64,000 nt of DNA from DATBGO01 sp963840095 (GCA_963840095.1 CAWIXN010000006.1:62001-126000); one strand, 5' to 3'. Counted from the stretch's first letter, positions 9,163 to 18,344 are shown. A program made the numbers and translations. The notes: generated from the letters alone by a model not told the origin.

Positions 9163-11757
9163 TCATGGGCGTAGTTTCCACTGGATCGGGCCGACCGGGT
9201 TCCCGCCTGCTGGCGGCATCGGCAGGTACCTGCCGTTCCACCAGGCCGCGATCAGGTTCTCGTACCAGGGCGAAGCCGGGTTCTCGCTCTGGCCGCCCGG
9301 GTAAATGCCCTCCGCCGTGATCTGACCGCGGCTGGTCCAGGATGCGATCATCCGCCAGCTGGGGCCCGCCCCGGCCACCAGCCCGCCGTCAGCGGCGTCG
9401 GGCGTCCAGTAATCCCCGCCCGCTGACCTGGGCCCGTAGCCGAGCCCGGCCGCCTGGGTCAGTGAAGGGAAATGCCTGCTGTGCAGCCGGCCCCAGGCCC
9501 AGCCAGACGGCGCGCCGCCGAGCGTCGCCTGCAGGTGCGCCACCGCGGTGGCGAACGCCGTACGCATCACCGCCGCCGCGTCCCTGGCCGGGCCGCCTGG
9601 CGGGGTGAACGCGGGTTTGCGCTGATCGCTGAGCGTCCACTGCTCGAGTACCTGGTCGAGGCTGAACTGGTCGGGCGAGATCTTCAGCCCGAACGAGTCC
9701 TTGCTGACCGGGACCTTCTCGGCGGTCCACCAGGGGCCGAACACAGCCGACAGGTAGTCGCTCCAGAAGGTCCACCACACCGAGGCGGCCGCCGAGCCGG
9801 CGTCCATCGAATGGTTCCAGCTGGCCAGCAGCTGCATCGCCTGCCGCTCGTCACTGGTCAGCGGGGCACCGCGCAGCGCGCTGAGCAGCGGCGGCGCGAT
9901 CCTGATGGCCAGCTGGTCGGTGAGGTTGCCCTGGAGGGCGGCGAACGCGGGCGGGGTCATCCGCGAGTGGCTGCGCAGGAACGCGTATTCCGTCGCGGCC
10001 CGGTAACTGGGATCGAACGCGTTGGCCGTGGTGCCGATGTAGTACGGGTAGCCGGAGCCGACCGGCCGCTGGTTCGCGGTGGTAAGCACATGCCCCGGCG
10101 GGTCGTAGACCTGCGGGATGGCCGCGTACGGAATGACGCCGGCCAGGTCGTCCGCGCCAGTGCCCGGCATCGGGAGCCACGGATCGCCATGCCGTACCAG
10201 CGGGTAGTAGCCAGCCGAGATCTCCCCGATGTTGCCGCGGTCATCGGCGTAGACGAAGTTCTCGGTGGGGGCGTGCCAGCCTGCCAGCGCGTCGCGGAAC
10301 TGAGTGAAGTCGGTCGCCTGGCTGACCCCGAGCATGGCTGTCAGGTCAGGCGAGGGGATGTTGCCCATCCAGTCCACCGAGACGGTCTGGCCCGCCTGCG
10401 TCATGACCGGGCCGTGCACGGTGATATCCACGGTGAGCGGTACCGGCGAGCCGCCGCGCACCGGGATCGTGTAGTGCATCTGGCGCATCGGCCGCCACGC
10501 GCCGCGCCAGAAGTACTGCCCGGGACGGCTCTTGCTGGTCTGCTCGGTGTAGAAGAGCGTCGATTGGTTCTGAGTGTCCGTGAGCGACCAGGCGATGTGA
10601 GCGTTGTGGCCGAGCAGGATGCCGGGCAGGCCTGGGACGCTCACCCCGGAGACCGCCAGCCCGGGGGCCGACAGAGCCACCTGGTACCAGATCGACGGCA
10701 GGGTCTGCGGCAGGTGCGGGTCACCGGCCAGCATCGCGCCGCCACCGGCCACCGCAGGCCCGTTGGCCGCCCACGCGTTGCTATCCGGATAGCGGTGCAC
10801 CTGCCCGGCGGGAAGGGCAGCAACCTCGCCGAGCAATGCGGCGGCGGCAGTCGCCGTCCTGGCGGGTATCGTGGCGGCAGTCGCCGTCCTGGCGGGCATG
10901 GCGGCTGCAGCAGCCCTCCTGGCCGGTATCGCGGCAGCCGCCCTGGCCGGTATCGGGGCGGCGGACGGATCTGCCGCCACCAGTGTCCCGGTCGTCGGGT
11001 CGACCTGGGCAATGCCGAGGTTGCGGTACGGGCCGGGGTCAAAGGGATCCTGCTGATTGACGGGCAGGATCGGGAACCAGCTCATCGTGCGGGCTGCGCC
11101 CAGCGAGCGATCGAGCAACGCGTAGTCAAGCGGCGTGGTGGTGAAATCGAGTTCCTGGGTGAGGTCGCCCTGGATGACCAGGCTGTCGACCGGAGTCCAG
11201 TTCGCGGGGTAAACGCCGGACAGCGAGAAGATCGCCGGCCACTGCTTGCTGGCCCGGGCTTGCGCCAGGTAGTCGTTGACGCCGCGCGAGTACCAGATCA
11301 GGGCTTGCGCCGCCGGGCTTGACCGTGGCATCTGCGCCCATTCCTGCTGTGCTGTGCGCAGCAGGCCGAGCCGCAGCTCGAAGCGGTCAGACGTCACGTC
11401 GGCCGGGCCGGCCAGCTGGGCCAGGCGCCCCTCGCCCAGCCGACGTTCGAGATCCATCTCAGCCAGCCGGAACTCGGCATGCACGTAACCGAGCGCGAGG
11501 AACGCGTCGTCGTCGTCGGCTGCGCTGATCGAGGCCAGCCCCTGAGCAGTGAACGAGACGCTGGCCGGGCGCGACAGCCCAGCCAGCGTCAGCGTCTGCG
11601 AGACCGGCAGTCGGCCGCCAGCCGACGACGTCCAGGCGCCATGACCAGGGACCAGCGCCGGGCCGAGGGCCGGAACCTGCCCGTAGCCGAAAGCCAGCAG
11701 ACCGAGGACGGCCGCCGATGCACACACCGCGACCACAGCGTGGATGACTCGTCTCAC
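9163..11757 (-). CDS. Secreted penicillin-acylase-family (Ntn) hydrolase
   Basis: An 864-aa Ntn-hydrolase precursor of the penicillin acylase / acyl-homoserine-lactone acylase family, which hydrolyses amides such as N-acyl compounds. Seen: an N-terminal signal-like helix (2-25), the alpha-subunit region, a linker, and the autocatalytic site with Ser326 as the new beta-subunit N-terminus in DSNAW; then GGAMLAGDPHLP and IPGILLGHNAHIAW-type segments typical of the beta chain. The spacer expected to be cut out before Ser326 contains an Ala-rich IPARTATAA repeat. GTG start at 11757, with GAGGAG 9 nt upstream. Substrate cannot be inferred. Confidence 0.9.
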   Translation of the reverse strand: MRRVIHAVVAVCASAAVLGLLAFGYGQVPALGPALVPGHGAWTSSAGGRLPVSQTLTLAGLSRPASVSFTAQGLASISAADDDDAFLALGYVHAEFRLAEMDLERRLGEGRLAQLAGPADVTSDRFELRLGLLRTAQQEWAQMPRSSPAAQALIWYSRGVNDYLAQARASKQWPAIFSLSGVYPANWTPVDSLVIQGDLTQELDFTTTPLDYALLDRSLGAARTMSWFPILPVNQQDPFDPGPYRNLGIAQVDPTTGTLVAADPSAAPIPARAAAAIPARRAAAAAMPARTATAATIPARTATAAAALLGEVAALPAGQVHRYPDSNAWAANGPAVAGGGAMLAGDPHLPQTLPSIWYQVALSAPGLAVSGVSVPGLPGILLGHNAHIAWSLTDTQNQSTLFYTEQTSKSRPGQYFWRGAWRPMRQMHYTIPVRGGSPVPLTVDITVHGPVMTQAGQTVSVDWMGNIPSPDLTAMLGVSQATDFTQFRDALAGWHAPTENFVYADDRGNIGEISAGYYPLVRHGDPWLPMPGTGADDLAGVIPYAAIPQVYDPPGHVLTTANQRPVGSGYPYYIGTTANAFDPSYRAATEYAFLRSHSRMTPPAFAALQGNLTDQLAIRIAPPLLSALRGAPLTSDERQAMQLLASWNHSMDAGSAAASVWWTFWSDYLSAVFGPWWTAEKVPVSKDSFGLKISPDQFSLDQVLEQWTLSDQRKPAFTPPGGPARDAAAVMRTAFATAVAHLQATLGGAPSGWAWGRLHSRHFPSLTQAAGLGYGPRSAGGDYWTPDAADGGLVAGAGPSWRMIASWTSRGQITAEGIYPGGQSENPASPWYENLIAAWWNGRYLPMPPAGGNPVGPIQWKLRP
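10840..10953 (-). repeat. Ala-rich in-frame repeat in the acylase spacer peptide
   Basis: Residues 269-306 of the acylase consist of four imperfect units of eight to ten residues, each with I/M-P-A-R followed by an Ala/Thr tail. The array sits just before the autoprocessing Ser326, where the family has a removable linker, so a length change there should be tolerated. Confidence 0.8.
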
Positions 11758-11984
11758 CAGCTAATACTCCTCACCTGGGAATGCTAAGGCCAGGCGCGCA
11801 GCTGCGGAGCACCACCCGCTGAGCCGCCTTGTCGATCGTGCGGCGGGCGGGCACGGCGCGTCGGGCTCACTGCGGCCGACGGCATCTCTTGGCCCGGCTA
11901 CCCTGCTACCACCAGGACACGGTTACCGCCAGGACGCGGTTCCGATCCATAGCGGGCTTCGCCTCGTCTCGGCTGGAGTGCACA

Positions 11985-12938
11985 GTGAAAGCACGGCGAT
12001 CATTCCTACGGCTCCGCGCGGGCCACGACGGCCCGCTGCGGCGTCTTGCCATGCCCGGCCTGCCCGCCGGGTCCCGCCCGGACCGGTTTGCCCCGCCAGG
12101 CCGGCTTGCCCCGCCGGGCCAGCTTGCCCCGCCAGGCCGGCTTGCCCCGCCAGGCCGGCTTGCCCCGCCAGGCCGGCTTGGCCCGGTTGCCCTGCGGACC
12201 GGGGCGGCGGCTATCGTTACTGCACTACTTGCCGGGTGCGGCGCCGGATCGGGCGCCGCGTCACCGGGCTCCGCGGCGCAGTCGCCGCACGTGAGCCATA
12301 GCGCGACAGCCGCGACCGGTCTATCGGGCCACAGCTCCCCGAGCGCGAGCCCGAAACCGAGCCAGCGGCCGGCCGAGGCCAGCGAGGTGGTCCCGGTGCC
12401 GCCGTCGCACGCTACTCTCCCGCAGACCAGAGCGCTGCCCGCGGCCGACACGGCCGCGTTCCGGGCGGAGATGACCGATCTGTGGGCGTCGGTGCTGACT
12501 GGCAAGCCCATCTTCGGCATGCGGGCGTTCTTCCCGCTCGGGGCCTATCGCCAGGTCAAGGCGATAGCCGATCCGACCGCCGACTGGCACAACCGCCTGG
12601 TTGCGGACTTCAGGCTTGATGTCGGCGCTGCGCATGACCTGCTCGGTCACGATGCCCGGGTCGCCAGGCTGGTGCGGGTTATCGTGCCCGAGGCGCAGGC
12701 CAGCTGGATCGACCCGGGTGTCTGCTACAACGGAGTCGGCTACTGGCACGTGGCCGGCGCCCGGATCGTTTACCGCGTGCACCATCAGCTGCGATCCATC
12801 GGCATCGCGTCGCTGATCTCATGGCGCGGCCGGTGGTATGTCGTCCACTTCGGCGCTGTCCTGCGCAACTCGGCCTCCGGCGTCGTGGACCAGCCGGCCG
12901 ACGGAGTCGGAGTGACCGGCCCGCCGGGCGGCTGCTGA
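11985..12938 (+). CDS. Putative lipoprotein with repeat-bearing N-terminus
   Basis: A 317-aa protein of unknown function. A hydrophobic segment ends in the lipobox LLAGC (Cys85), so it should be lipid-anchored outside the membrane. After a Ser/Pro-rich linker (about 86-145) comes a globular domain with FRAEMTDLWASVLTG, FFPLGAYRQVKA, WHNRLVADFRLD and ISWRGRWYVVHFGAV. The 84 residues before the Cys are too long for a normal signal peptide and hold five APPGR-type units, so either the true start is further downstream or the gene has an expanded cytoplasmic extension. GTG at 11985 follows GGAG at suitable spacing. Confidence 0.65.
   Translation: MKARRSFLRLRAGHDGPLRRLAMPGLPAGSRPDRFAPPGRLAPPGQLAPPGRLAPPGRLAPPGRLGPVALRTGAAAIVTALLAGCGAGSGAASPGSAAQSPHVSHSATAATGLSGHSSPSASPKPSQRPAEASEVVPVPPSHATLPQTRALPAADTAAFRAEMTDLWASVLTGKPIFGMRAFFPLGAYRQVKAIADPTADWHNRLVADFRLDVGAAHDLLGHDARVARLVRVIVPEAQASWIDPGVCYNGVGYWHVAGARIVYRVHHQLRSIGIASLISWRGRWYVVHFGAVLRNSASGVVDQPADGVGVTGPPGGC
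12087..12176 (+). repeat. 18-bp in-frame tandem repeat (LAPPGR units)
   Basis: Five consecutive 18-bp units encode FAPPGR, LAPPGQ, LAPPGR, LAPPGR and LAPPGR just before the hydrophobic segment of the lipoprotein. The unit keeps frame. The codons are nearly identical, so the array is recent. Confidence 0.85.
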
Positions 12939-13060
12939 TCGGCCTGCCCGGCGCCCGCTCACCGCACCGCCAGCTGTTGCTGACGGCACCACTGGCCCCA
13001 GAAGACCTAACAGCCTCACTAGTCACGCCGCCGTGTGAGAACGCGCGACGGCCGATCGAG

Positions 13061-13108
13061 TGAATTCGGGAATCGATACTGATTCTTCCTTACCGATTCC
13101 CGAATTCA
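13061..13108. terminator. 15-bp perfect inverted repeat between convergent genes
   Basis: TGAATTCGGGAATCG at 13061-13075 is answered by its exact complement at 13094-13108, with an 18-nt loop. It lies between the ends of the lipoprotein gene (12938, plus) and the response regulator gene (13123, minus), so a bidirectional terminator is the natural reading. There is no T-run on either side, and its AT-rich EcoRI-like ends are unusual here. Confidence 0.6.
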
Positions 13109-13122
13109 TCAGGCCGGGATGA

Positions 13123-13803
13123 TCAGCGGGCTTGCTGTTCGCGAGCCGTAGCCGCGTCCCGCACGAGCAGCGCGATCTGGACGCGGTTGGCCACGCTGAG
13201 CTTGCTGAGCAGTCGCGACACGTGCGCCTTGACGGTGGCCACGCTCATGTGGAGCTGGCTGGCGATCTCAGTATTCGAGTGGCCCTGACCGACGGCCAGG
13301 GCGACCTCACGCTCGCGCGCGGTGAGCGATGCCAGGCGTTGCCGTGCCTGTTCCTGACGGGCGGCGGTGCCCTGGTCGCCGGCCACCAGCGCGATTAGGC
13401 GGCGGGCGATCGCCGGTGAGAGCGTGCCGTCGCCAGCGTGCACAGCCTGGATCGCGCGCACGATATCTGCCGGCGCGGAGTCCTTGAGCAGAAAGCCCGC
13501 GGCCCCCGCTTGCAGGGCGCGCAAGACGAGTTCGTCGGCGTCGAAGGTCGTGAGCACCAGCACCGACGGCGGGTGGGGCTGGGCGCGGAGCAGGCGGGTG
13601 GCGGCGACGCCGTCGAGGCGGGGCATCCGGATATCCATGAGAACGATGTCGGGGTGGTGCAGATCGACCGCTGGAAGCACGCCCGCCCCGTCTTCGGCTT
13701 CGCCGACGACTTCTATCTGGTTCGCGCCCGCGAGCATCATCCGCAGGCCGGCCCGGACCAGGGCGTCGTCGTCGACGAGGAGCACGCGGATGCGGCCGGT
13801 CAC
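13123..13803 (-). CDS. LuxR-type (NarL/FixJ) response regulator
   Basis: A 226-aa two-component response regulator. The receiver domain has acidic residues DDD at 11-13, the phospho-acceptor Asp57 in DIVLMDIRMP and the conserved Lys in FLLKDSAP. A LuxR HTH follows (LTAREREVALAVGQGHSNTEIASQLHMS, split here only for description). The GTG at 13803 overlaps the histidine kinase TGA (GTGA), so the pair is translationally coupled. The likely target is the divergent ABC transporter at 15174-16726 (inference from position). Confidence 0.93.
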   Translation of the reverse strand: MTGRIRVLLVDDDALVRAGLRMMLAGANQIEVVGEAEDGAGVLPAVDLHHPDIVLMDIRMPRLDGVAATRLLRAQPHPPSVLVLTTFDADELVLRALQAGAAGFLLKDSAPADIVRAIQAVHAGDGTLSPAIARRLIALVAGDQGTAARQEQARQRLASLTAREREVALAVGQGHSNTEIASQLHMSVATVKAHVSRLLSKLSVANRVQIALLVRDAATAREQQAR

Positions 13804-15044
13804 GGGGGCACCGGGAGGGTTGCGCGCAGCACGAAGTCGCCAGCGGAGTCCAAGCCGTGTTCGAATGCGCCTCCAGCGAGCGCGATCCGCTCGGCCAGGC
13901 CGATGAGACCGGCCCCCGCCCCACACGGGTTCGGCGTCGAGGTCGCCGATGGCCGCCCTTGGGCCGCGTCGCTGGCGGAGCACCCACTGATGATCTCGAC
14001 TAGCAGGTCGGGGCGGCCGTGGCTGGCGACCGTGACGTCCACTGCGGCGCCAGGCGCGTGCTTGCGCGCGTTGGTCAGCCCCTCCTGGACGACCCGGTAG
14101 GCAGTGCGCCCGACCGCGGCCGGCAGCGGCCTGGCGCCATCCAGGTCGATGTGCGTCCGAAGGGTCATCCCGGCCGCACGCGTTTCTGCCAGCAGGGCCG
14201 AGAGCTGGTCGAGCGTCGGCTGAGGCGAGTAACCGGCATCGTCGCTGTCGCCGTCACGGAGCACGGAGATGACCTGGCGCAGCTCATCGAGCGCGGCAAC
14301 GGCTGATGTCCTGATCACCGCGGCCGCCTGGGCGATCTGGCTGGCCGAGGCGTCCGGCCTGAACTCCAGCGCCCCGGCGTACACGCTGAGCAGCGACAGC
14401 CGGTGGGCCAGCACGTCATGCATCTCGCGGGCGATGCGGTGGCGCTCGGCATCGCGGGCCAGCTCGGCGCTGCGCTGCTGGTCGGCCTCGAGCCGCCTGG
14501 CCCGCTCGCGCAGCGCGACGACCAGATCTTGCCGGGCGCGCAGGTAGAGCCCCCACCCGAAGGCCGTCACCGTGAACAGGAAGGCCGGGAACCGCTCGGT
14601 CTGGATCTCTCCCGCGGCAGGATTGACAAGCGAAAAGAGAAAACTGCCCGCCACGATCAGCGCAACGGCCGCAGCCAGGGCAGGACCGCGCACGCGGGCG
14701 GCAACGGTGAAGACGGCGACGAGCCCGGCGCCCAGGGCCAGCGGAGAAAACGAGGCTGCCGCGATCATTACGAGCACCGCTAGCGGCCGCGACCGCCGGA
14801 CCCACAGTGCCAAGCACGCGAGCACGCCGACGGCCAGATCGATGGCATCCAAGACCGCGCCGTGGCTGTGCCATAGGTAGGCAAAGGCCAGCCCGCCCAG
14901 GGCGGCCGCACCTCCGAACAGCGCCATGTCGGCGACCCACTCGCCAGCTGACCGGCCGCCTCCCGGCTCCTGCCACCGGATCGCCACGAGCGCACGCCAC
15001 CAGGATGCCAGGCGCCCGTGCAGCTGGACCGACTCGGTCACCAT
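13800..15044 (-). CDS. Membrane sensor histidine kinase (HisKA_3 type)
   Basis: A 414-aa NarL-family kinase. The N-terminal half has about five to six hydrophobic helices (about 40-165) with little extracellular sequence, so it probably senses within or at the membrane. The dimerisation/phospho-acceptor motif follows with His209 in ARDAERHRIAREMHD, then the ATPase domain (VVQEGLTNARKHAPG N-box, GAGLIGLAERI G-box). It is coupled to the downstream regulator and divergent from the ABC genes; this layout is typical of cell-envelope-stress or antibiotic-responsive modules (inference). Confidence 0.93.
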   Translation of the reverse strand: MVTESVQLHGRLASWWRALVAIRWQEPGGGRSAGEWVADMALFGGAAALGGLAFAYLWHSHGAVLDAIDLAVGVLACLALWVRRSRPLAVLVMIAAASFSPLALGAGLVAVFTVAARVRGPALAAAVALIVAGSFLFSLVNPAAGEIQTERFPAFLFTVTAFGWGLYLRARQDLVVALRERARRLEADQQRSAELARDAERHRIAREMHDVLAHRLSLLSVYAGALEFRPDASASQIAQAAAVIRTSAVAALDELRQVISVLRDGDSDDAGYSPQPTLDQLSALLAETRAAGMTLRTHIDLDGARPLPAAVGRTAYRVVQEGLTNARKHAPGAAVDVTVASHGRPDLLVEIISGCSASDAAQGRPSATSTPNPCGAGAGLIGLAERIALAGGAFEHGLDSAGDFVLRATLPVPP

Positions 15045-15173
15045 GCCCCGAGCGTACGTCGCGCCGCCGCCAGCCGCCCCCTACGAAAGTCGATGCGGCG
15101 TCCGACCGAAGACGGTCCGGAAATGGCCACCAGGCCGACGCGCCCGCCGATGGCCGAAGACGATCATGAAAGC

Positions 15174-15977
15174 ATGATAAGAGCAAGCAGCTACAGCACG
15201 CGGCCTGCCGGCATCGGTGCCGGGAGAGTACCCAGCCGCCCGCCCAAGACGCAGTCCGCCATCGAGGTGGTCGGCCTCAGCAAGAGATTCGGGCCGACGG
15301 CGGCCGTCGATGACCTCTCCCTTACCGCCTCCTACGGCCGCATCACCGGATTCCTCGGTCCCAACGGCGCAGGGAAAACCACGACGCTGCGCGTCCTGCT
15401 GGGGCTGATCAGGCCCGATGGCGGCGTGGCGGTCATCGACGGCCGCCGCTACGCCGAGCTGGACGATCCAGTGCGCACGGTCGGCTCGCTGCTCGACGGC
15501 GATGCGGTTCACCCCGCCCGCACCGGGCGCGATCACCTGCGCGTGCATGCTCGCGCCGCCGGGATACCTGACCGCCGGGTCGAGGATCTGCTCACCCAGG
15601 TGGGCCTGCAGTCCGCGGCGAGCCAGCGAGCCGGCGGCTACTCGCTGGGGATGCGGCAGCGTCTAGGCCTGGCGGTCATGCTGCTCGGCGACCCGCGGGT
15701 ACTGGTGCTCGACGAGCCCACTAACGGCCTCGACCCGCAGGGCATCCGGTGGCTGCGCGACCTGCTCCGCTCGCAGGCCGCCGAGGGCTGCGCGGTCCTG
15801 CTGTCCAGCCACGGCCTCGCCGAGGTCGCCCAGACCGTCGACGACATCGTCGTGATCTGCCAGGGCCATTCAGTCCTGCAGGCGCCCTTGGATCGCATGC
15901 TGGCCGAGCATGCCGGCTCCTCACTCGAAGACATCTACCTCGAACTGACCGGCAATCCGGATGGAGGCCCATCATGA
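15174..15977 (+). CDS. ABC transporter ATP-binding protein
   Basis: An ATPase subunit of about 267 aa. Seen: Walker A GPNGAGKTTT, Q-loop region, signature YSLGMRQRLGLA, Walker B VLVLDEP and the switch His in LLSSHGLAE. The Walker A/D-loop sequences (NGLDPQGIRWLRDLL) are those of bacitracin/antibiotic-export-type ATPases. The start is uncertain: ATG at 15174 is used, but the frame is open from 15018 with further ATGs and none has a strong Shine-Dalgarno; the conserved domain begins only at about 15260. Its TGA overlaps the next ATG. Confidence 0.92.
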   Translation: MIRASSYSTRPAGIGAGRVPSRPPKTQSAIEVVGLSKRFGPTAAVDDLSLTASYGRITGFLGPNGAGKTTTLRVLLGLIRPDGGVAVIDGRRYAELDDPVRTVGSLLDGDAVHPARTGRDHLRVHARAAGIPDRRVEDLLTQVGLQSAASQRAGGYSLGMRQRLGLAVMLLGDPRVLVLDEPTNGLDPQGIRWLRDLLRSQAAEGCAVLLSSHGLAEVAQTVDDIVVICQGHSVLQAPLDRMLAEHAGSSLEDIYLELTGNPDGGPS

Positions 15978-16726
15978 CCAGGCTGCTCGGCGCCGAGGCA
16001 CTCAAGCTCCGCACCACTCGCACCTTCTGGCTGCTCGTCCTGAGTGCGCTCGCCCTGATCGCCGCCGCGGTCACGGCAACGGCCGCGGCCACCAGCTTCA
16101 CCGCAGGCGTCAGCCCGGCCCGCGTCACGCTCGCGATCGCCGGCCTGGCGCAGACCTTCGCGCTGCTGGCCGGCACCCTCGCCGTCACCAGTGAGTTCCG
16201 CCACAAGACCATCACCACGGCGATCCTGATCACGCCCAGGCGCACTCCGCTGCTGGCGGCCAAGCTCATCGTCATCACCGCTGCCGGTCTGGCGTTCGGC
16301 CTGCTAGCCACCGGGGGCGCCGCTGCGATCGCCATGCCCATCCTGGCCGGCCGTCACCTCGCCGGACAGATCGGTGACGCGCAGCTGGCCGGGATCGTCA
16401 TCGGCGGCGCGGTCGCGACAGCGCTGGCCGCCGCGCTCGGCGTCGGCGTCGGCGCCGTGGTGCGCAACCAGGGCGGCGCGATCGTCGCCGTCCTCGGCCT
16501 GCTGTATGTAGCCGAGCCGCTGCTCGGATTCATCCCTGGCATCGGCGCCGCCGTGCAGAAGTTCGGCCTCGGCGGACTGTCCAGCGGCGCGACCCGCACT
16601 GCGGGCTTCCCCGCCAGCGCCCACCTCCTCGGCCAGGGCGCCGCCATCCTGACGCTCGGCGGCTATGTGCTCGCCGTCCTGCTCGCCGGCGCGGTGCTGC
16701 TGCGCCGACGCGACATCACCGCCTGA
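15974..16726 (+). CDS. ABC-2-type permease subunit
   Basis: A 250-aa membrane protein with about six hydrophobic helices (first about 18-40, last about 222-244) and the SEFRHKTI segment typical of ABC-2 permeases after the second helix. Partner of the preceding ATPase: the ATG (15974) overlaps its stop codon (ATGA), and GGAGG lies 6 nt upstream. The pair is probably an exporter or a self-resistance/envelope-stress system controlled by the divergent two-component genes. Substrate is not evident. Confidence 0.9.
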   Translation: MTRLLGAEALKLRTTRTFWLLVLSALALIAAAVTATAAATSFTAGVSPARVTLAIAGLAQTFALLAGTLAVTSEFRHKTITTAILITPRRTPLLAAKLIVITAAGLAFGLLATGGAAAIAMPILAGRHLAGQIGDAQLAGIVIGGAVATALAAALGVGVGAVVRNQGGAIVAVLGLLYVAEPLLGFIPGIGAAVQKFGLGGLSSGATRTAGFPASAHLLGQGAAILTLGGYVLAVLLAGAVLLRRRDITA

Positions 16727-16779
16727 CTCGCCCGATCGGCCATGCAGGCTGCGACCCAGCGGGCAGGCTCAGGCGCCGC

Positions 16780-18216
16780 TCACCAGATGGAGGGGTGCCG
16801 GTGCTGCCACGGCCGGGCGGCCTCCAGCTGCGCCGACAGCGAGATCAGCGTCCCTTCCCCGCCGATCCGGCCCGCGAGCATCACCCCGATCGGCAGCCCG
16901 TCGGCGTTCCAGTGCAGCGGCACGTTGACGGCCGGCTGCCCCGAGAGGTTGTACACGGCCGTATAGGGCGTGAACTTCTTCTGCCGCTCGAAATTCTCCG
17001 CCGGGCCTACCTCGTCGAAGTAGCCGACCGGCACGGGCGGCGAGGCCAGGGTCGGGCTGAGCACCGCGTCGTATCCGTTCATCATCTCGAGCGCCGGGCG
17101 CATCACCGCCTGGAGGTAAGCCTGCGCGAACAGCACCTCAGTAGCCTTCAACTGCCGCCCGCGCTCGCGGAGATAGCGGGTCAGCGGCAGCAGCCGGCCC
17201 TCCTGGGCCGGGTCGATAGGGGCAAGGGTCGCCATCGAGTACCACAGGACCTCGAACATGGGCACGACGTCCGGGCCGAACGGCAGCGCGATGTCCGCCA
17301 CCTCATGGCCGAGTTCCGCCAGCAAGCTGCTGGCCTCCTCGTAGGCGGCCACACAGTCCGGGTGCGCGGCGCCTCCGTCGACCGCATGCTGCAGGGATCG
17401 GCCGATCCTCAGCCGGCCAGGCTCCCTGGTCGCATGGCTCGCGAATGTCTCGCCGGGCGGCAGCGGCGGCAGCGTGTACATGTCACCGACATGGTTGACC
17501 GCCATGGCGTCGAGCAGGAGCGCCGCGTCAGCCACGGTGCGGGCGATCGGCCCGTTAGTGGACAGCCCGGCCAGGTCCGGCATGAGCGGGCCGCCGGAAA
17601 TCCGGCCGCGCGACGGCTTGATGCCGAACAGCCCGCAGACGCTGGACGGGATCCGGATCGATCCGCCGCCATCGCTGCCCTGCGCGGCCGGCGCAAGCCC
17701 GGCAGCGACGGCCGCACCTGCCCCCCCGCTTGACCCGCCAGCGGACAGGGTGAGGTCCCATGGCGTACGGGCTGGCGGCCCGATGCTGGTCTCGGTGTAA
17801 CACGGCAGCCCGAACTCGGGAGTCGCCGTCTTACCCGTGATCACCACGCCGGCGGCCCGGAGCGCGGCGACCACGTAGTCATCGGCGTCAGCGACGTTCT
17901 CGGCGAAGACGGCGGAGCCGAAGGTCATCCGTACGCCGGCGACCATGTTCAGGTCCTTGATCGGGATCGGGACACCGAGCAGGGGCGGCAGAGCGGCCGC
18001 GTCACCCTGGCCGCGCAGATTATCGGTCACCGCCTTCTCGGCCCGGGCGGCTTCCTCGCGGGCGAGGTCGGCCGTCACCGTGTAAAACGCTCCGACCTGC
18101 TCGTTCAAGCGGTCGATCCGATCGAGGTAGTGCTCGGTGATCTCGACTGGCGAGAGCTGGAGGTCGCGGATGGCGGCGGCGAGTTCGGTCACCGTTAGCT
18201 CGTGTATCTGGGTCAC
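16780..18216 (-). CDS. Amidase (amidase-signature family)
   Basis: A 478-aa amidase-signature hydrolase. The Ser-cisSer-Lys triad is visible: Lys87 in PIPIKDLN, Ser162 in SAGGSSGG and Ser186 in GSDGGGSIRIP. The family includes amide and indole-acetamide hydrolases, 6-aminohexanoate-cyclic-dimer hydrolase and GatA; the absence of gatB/gatC beside it argues for a stand-alone amidase. GTG at 18216 is chosen because the family N-terminus (TQIHELTVTELAAAI) begins there. TACCGT lies 8 nt upstream, consistent with a leaderless message. The frame stays open to 18306 but would then run into the divergent gene's promoter. Confidence 0.9.
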   Translation of the reverse strand: MTQIHELTVTELAAAIRDLQLSPVEITEHYLDRIDRLNEQVGAFYTVTADLAREEAARAEKAVTDNLRGQGDAAALPPLLGVPIPIKDLNMVAGVRMTFGSAVFAENVADADDYVVAALRAAGVVITGKTATPEFGLPCYTETSIGPPARTPWDLTLSAGGSSGGAGAAVAAGLAPAAQGSDGGGSIRIPSSVCGLFGIKPSRGRISGGPLMPDLAGLSTNGPIARTVADAALLLDAMAVNHVGDMYTLPPLPPGETFASHATREPGRLRIGRSLQHAVDGGAAHPDCVAAYEEASSLLAELGHEVADIALPFGPDVVPMFEVLWYSMATLAPIDPAQEGRLLPLTRYLRERGRQLKATEVLFAQAYLQAVMRPALEMMNGYDAVLSPTLASPPVPVGYFDEVGPAENFERQKKFTPYTAVYNLSGQPAVNVPLHWNADGLPIGVMLAGRIGGEGTLISLSAQLEAARPWQHRHPSIW

Positions 18217-18224
18217 CTTACTGA

Positions 18225-18230
18225 ACGGTA
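18225..18230 (-). promoter_or_regulatory. Candidate -10 hexamer for leaderless amidase transcript
   Basis: TACCGT (TANNNT) ends 8 nt before the amidase GTG on the minus strand. No clear Shine-Dalgarno precedes that start. Confidence 0.35.
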
Positions 18231-18331
18231 GACGGGCGATGCCCCAGGGTCCAGCATCCCCCCAGGCGTAGCCGAGGCATACTCCTGGCGCGGATGAACG
18301 GAACATCGTGCCCGCAGCGCATTCATTCGGT

Positions 18332-18337
18332 TACTCT
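18332..18337 (+). promoter_or_regulatory. Candidate -10 hexamer for NERD-domain gene
   Basis: TACTCT (TANNNT) ends 7 nt before the ATG at 18345. The intervening GAGAGAT could also act as a weak ribosome site, so leadered and leaderless readings are both possible. Confidence 0.35.
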
Positions 18338-18344
18338 GAGAGAT

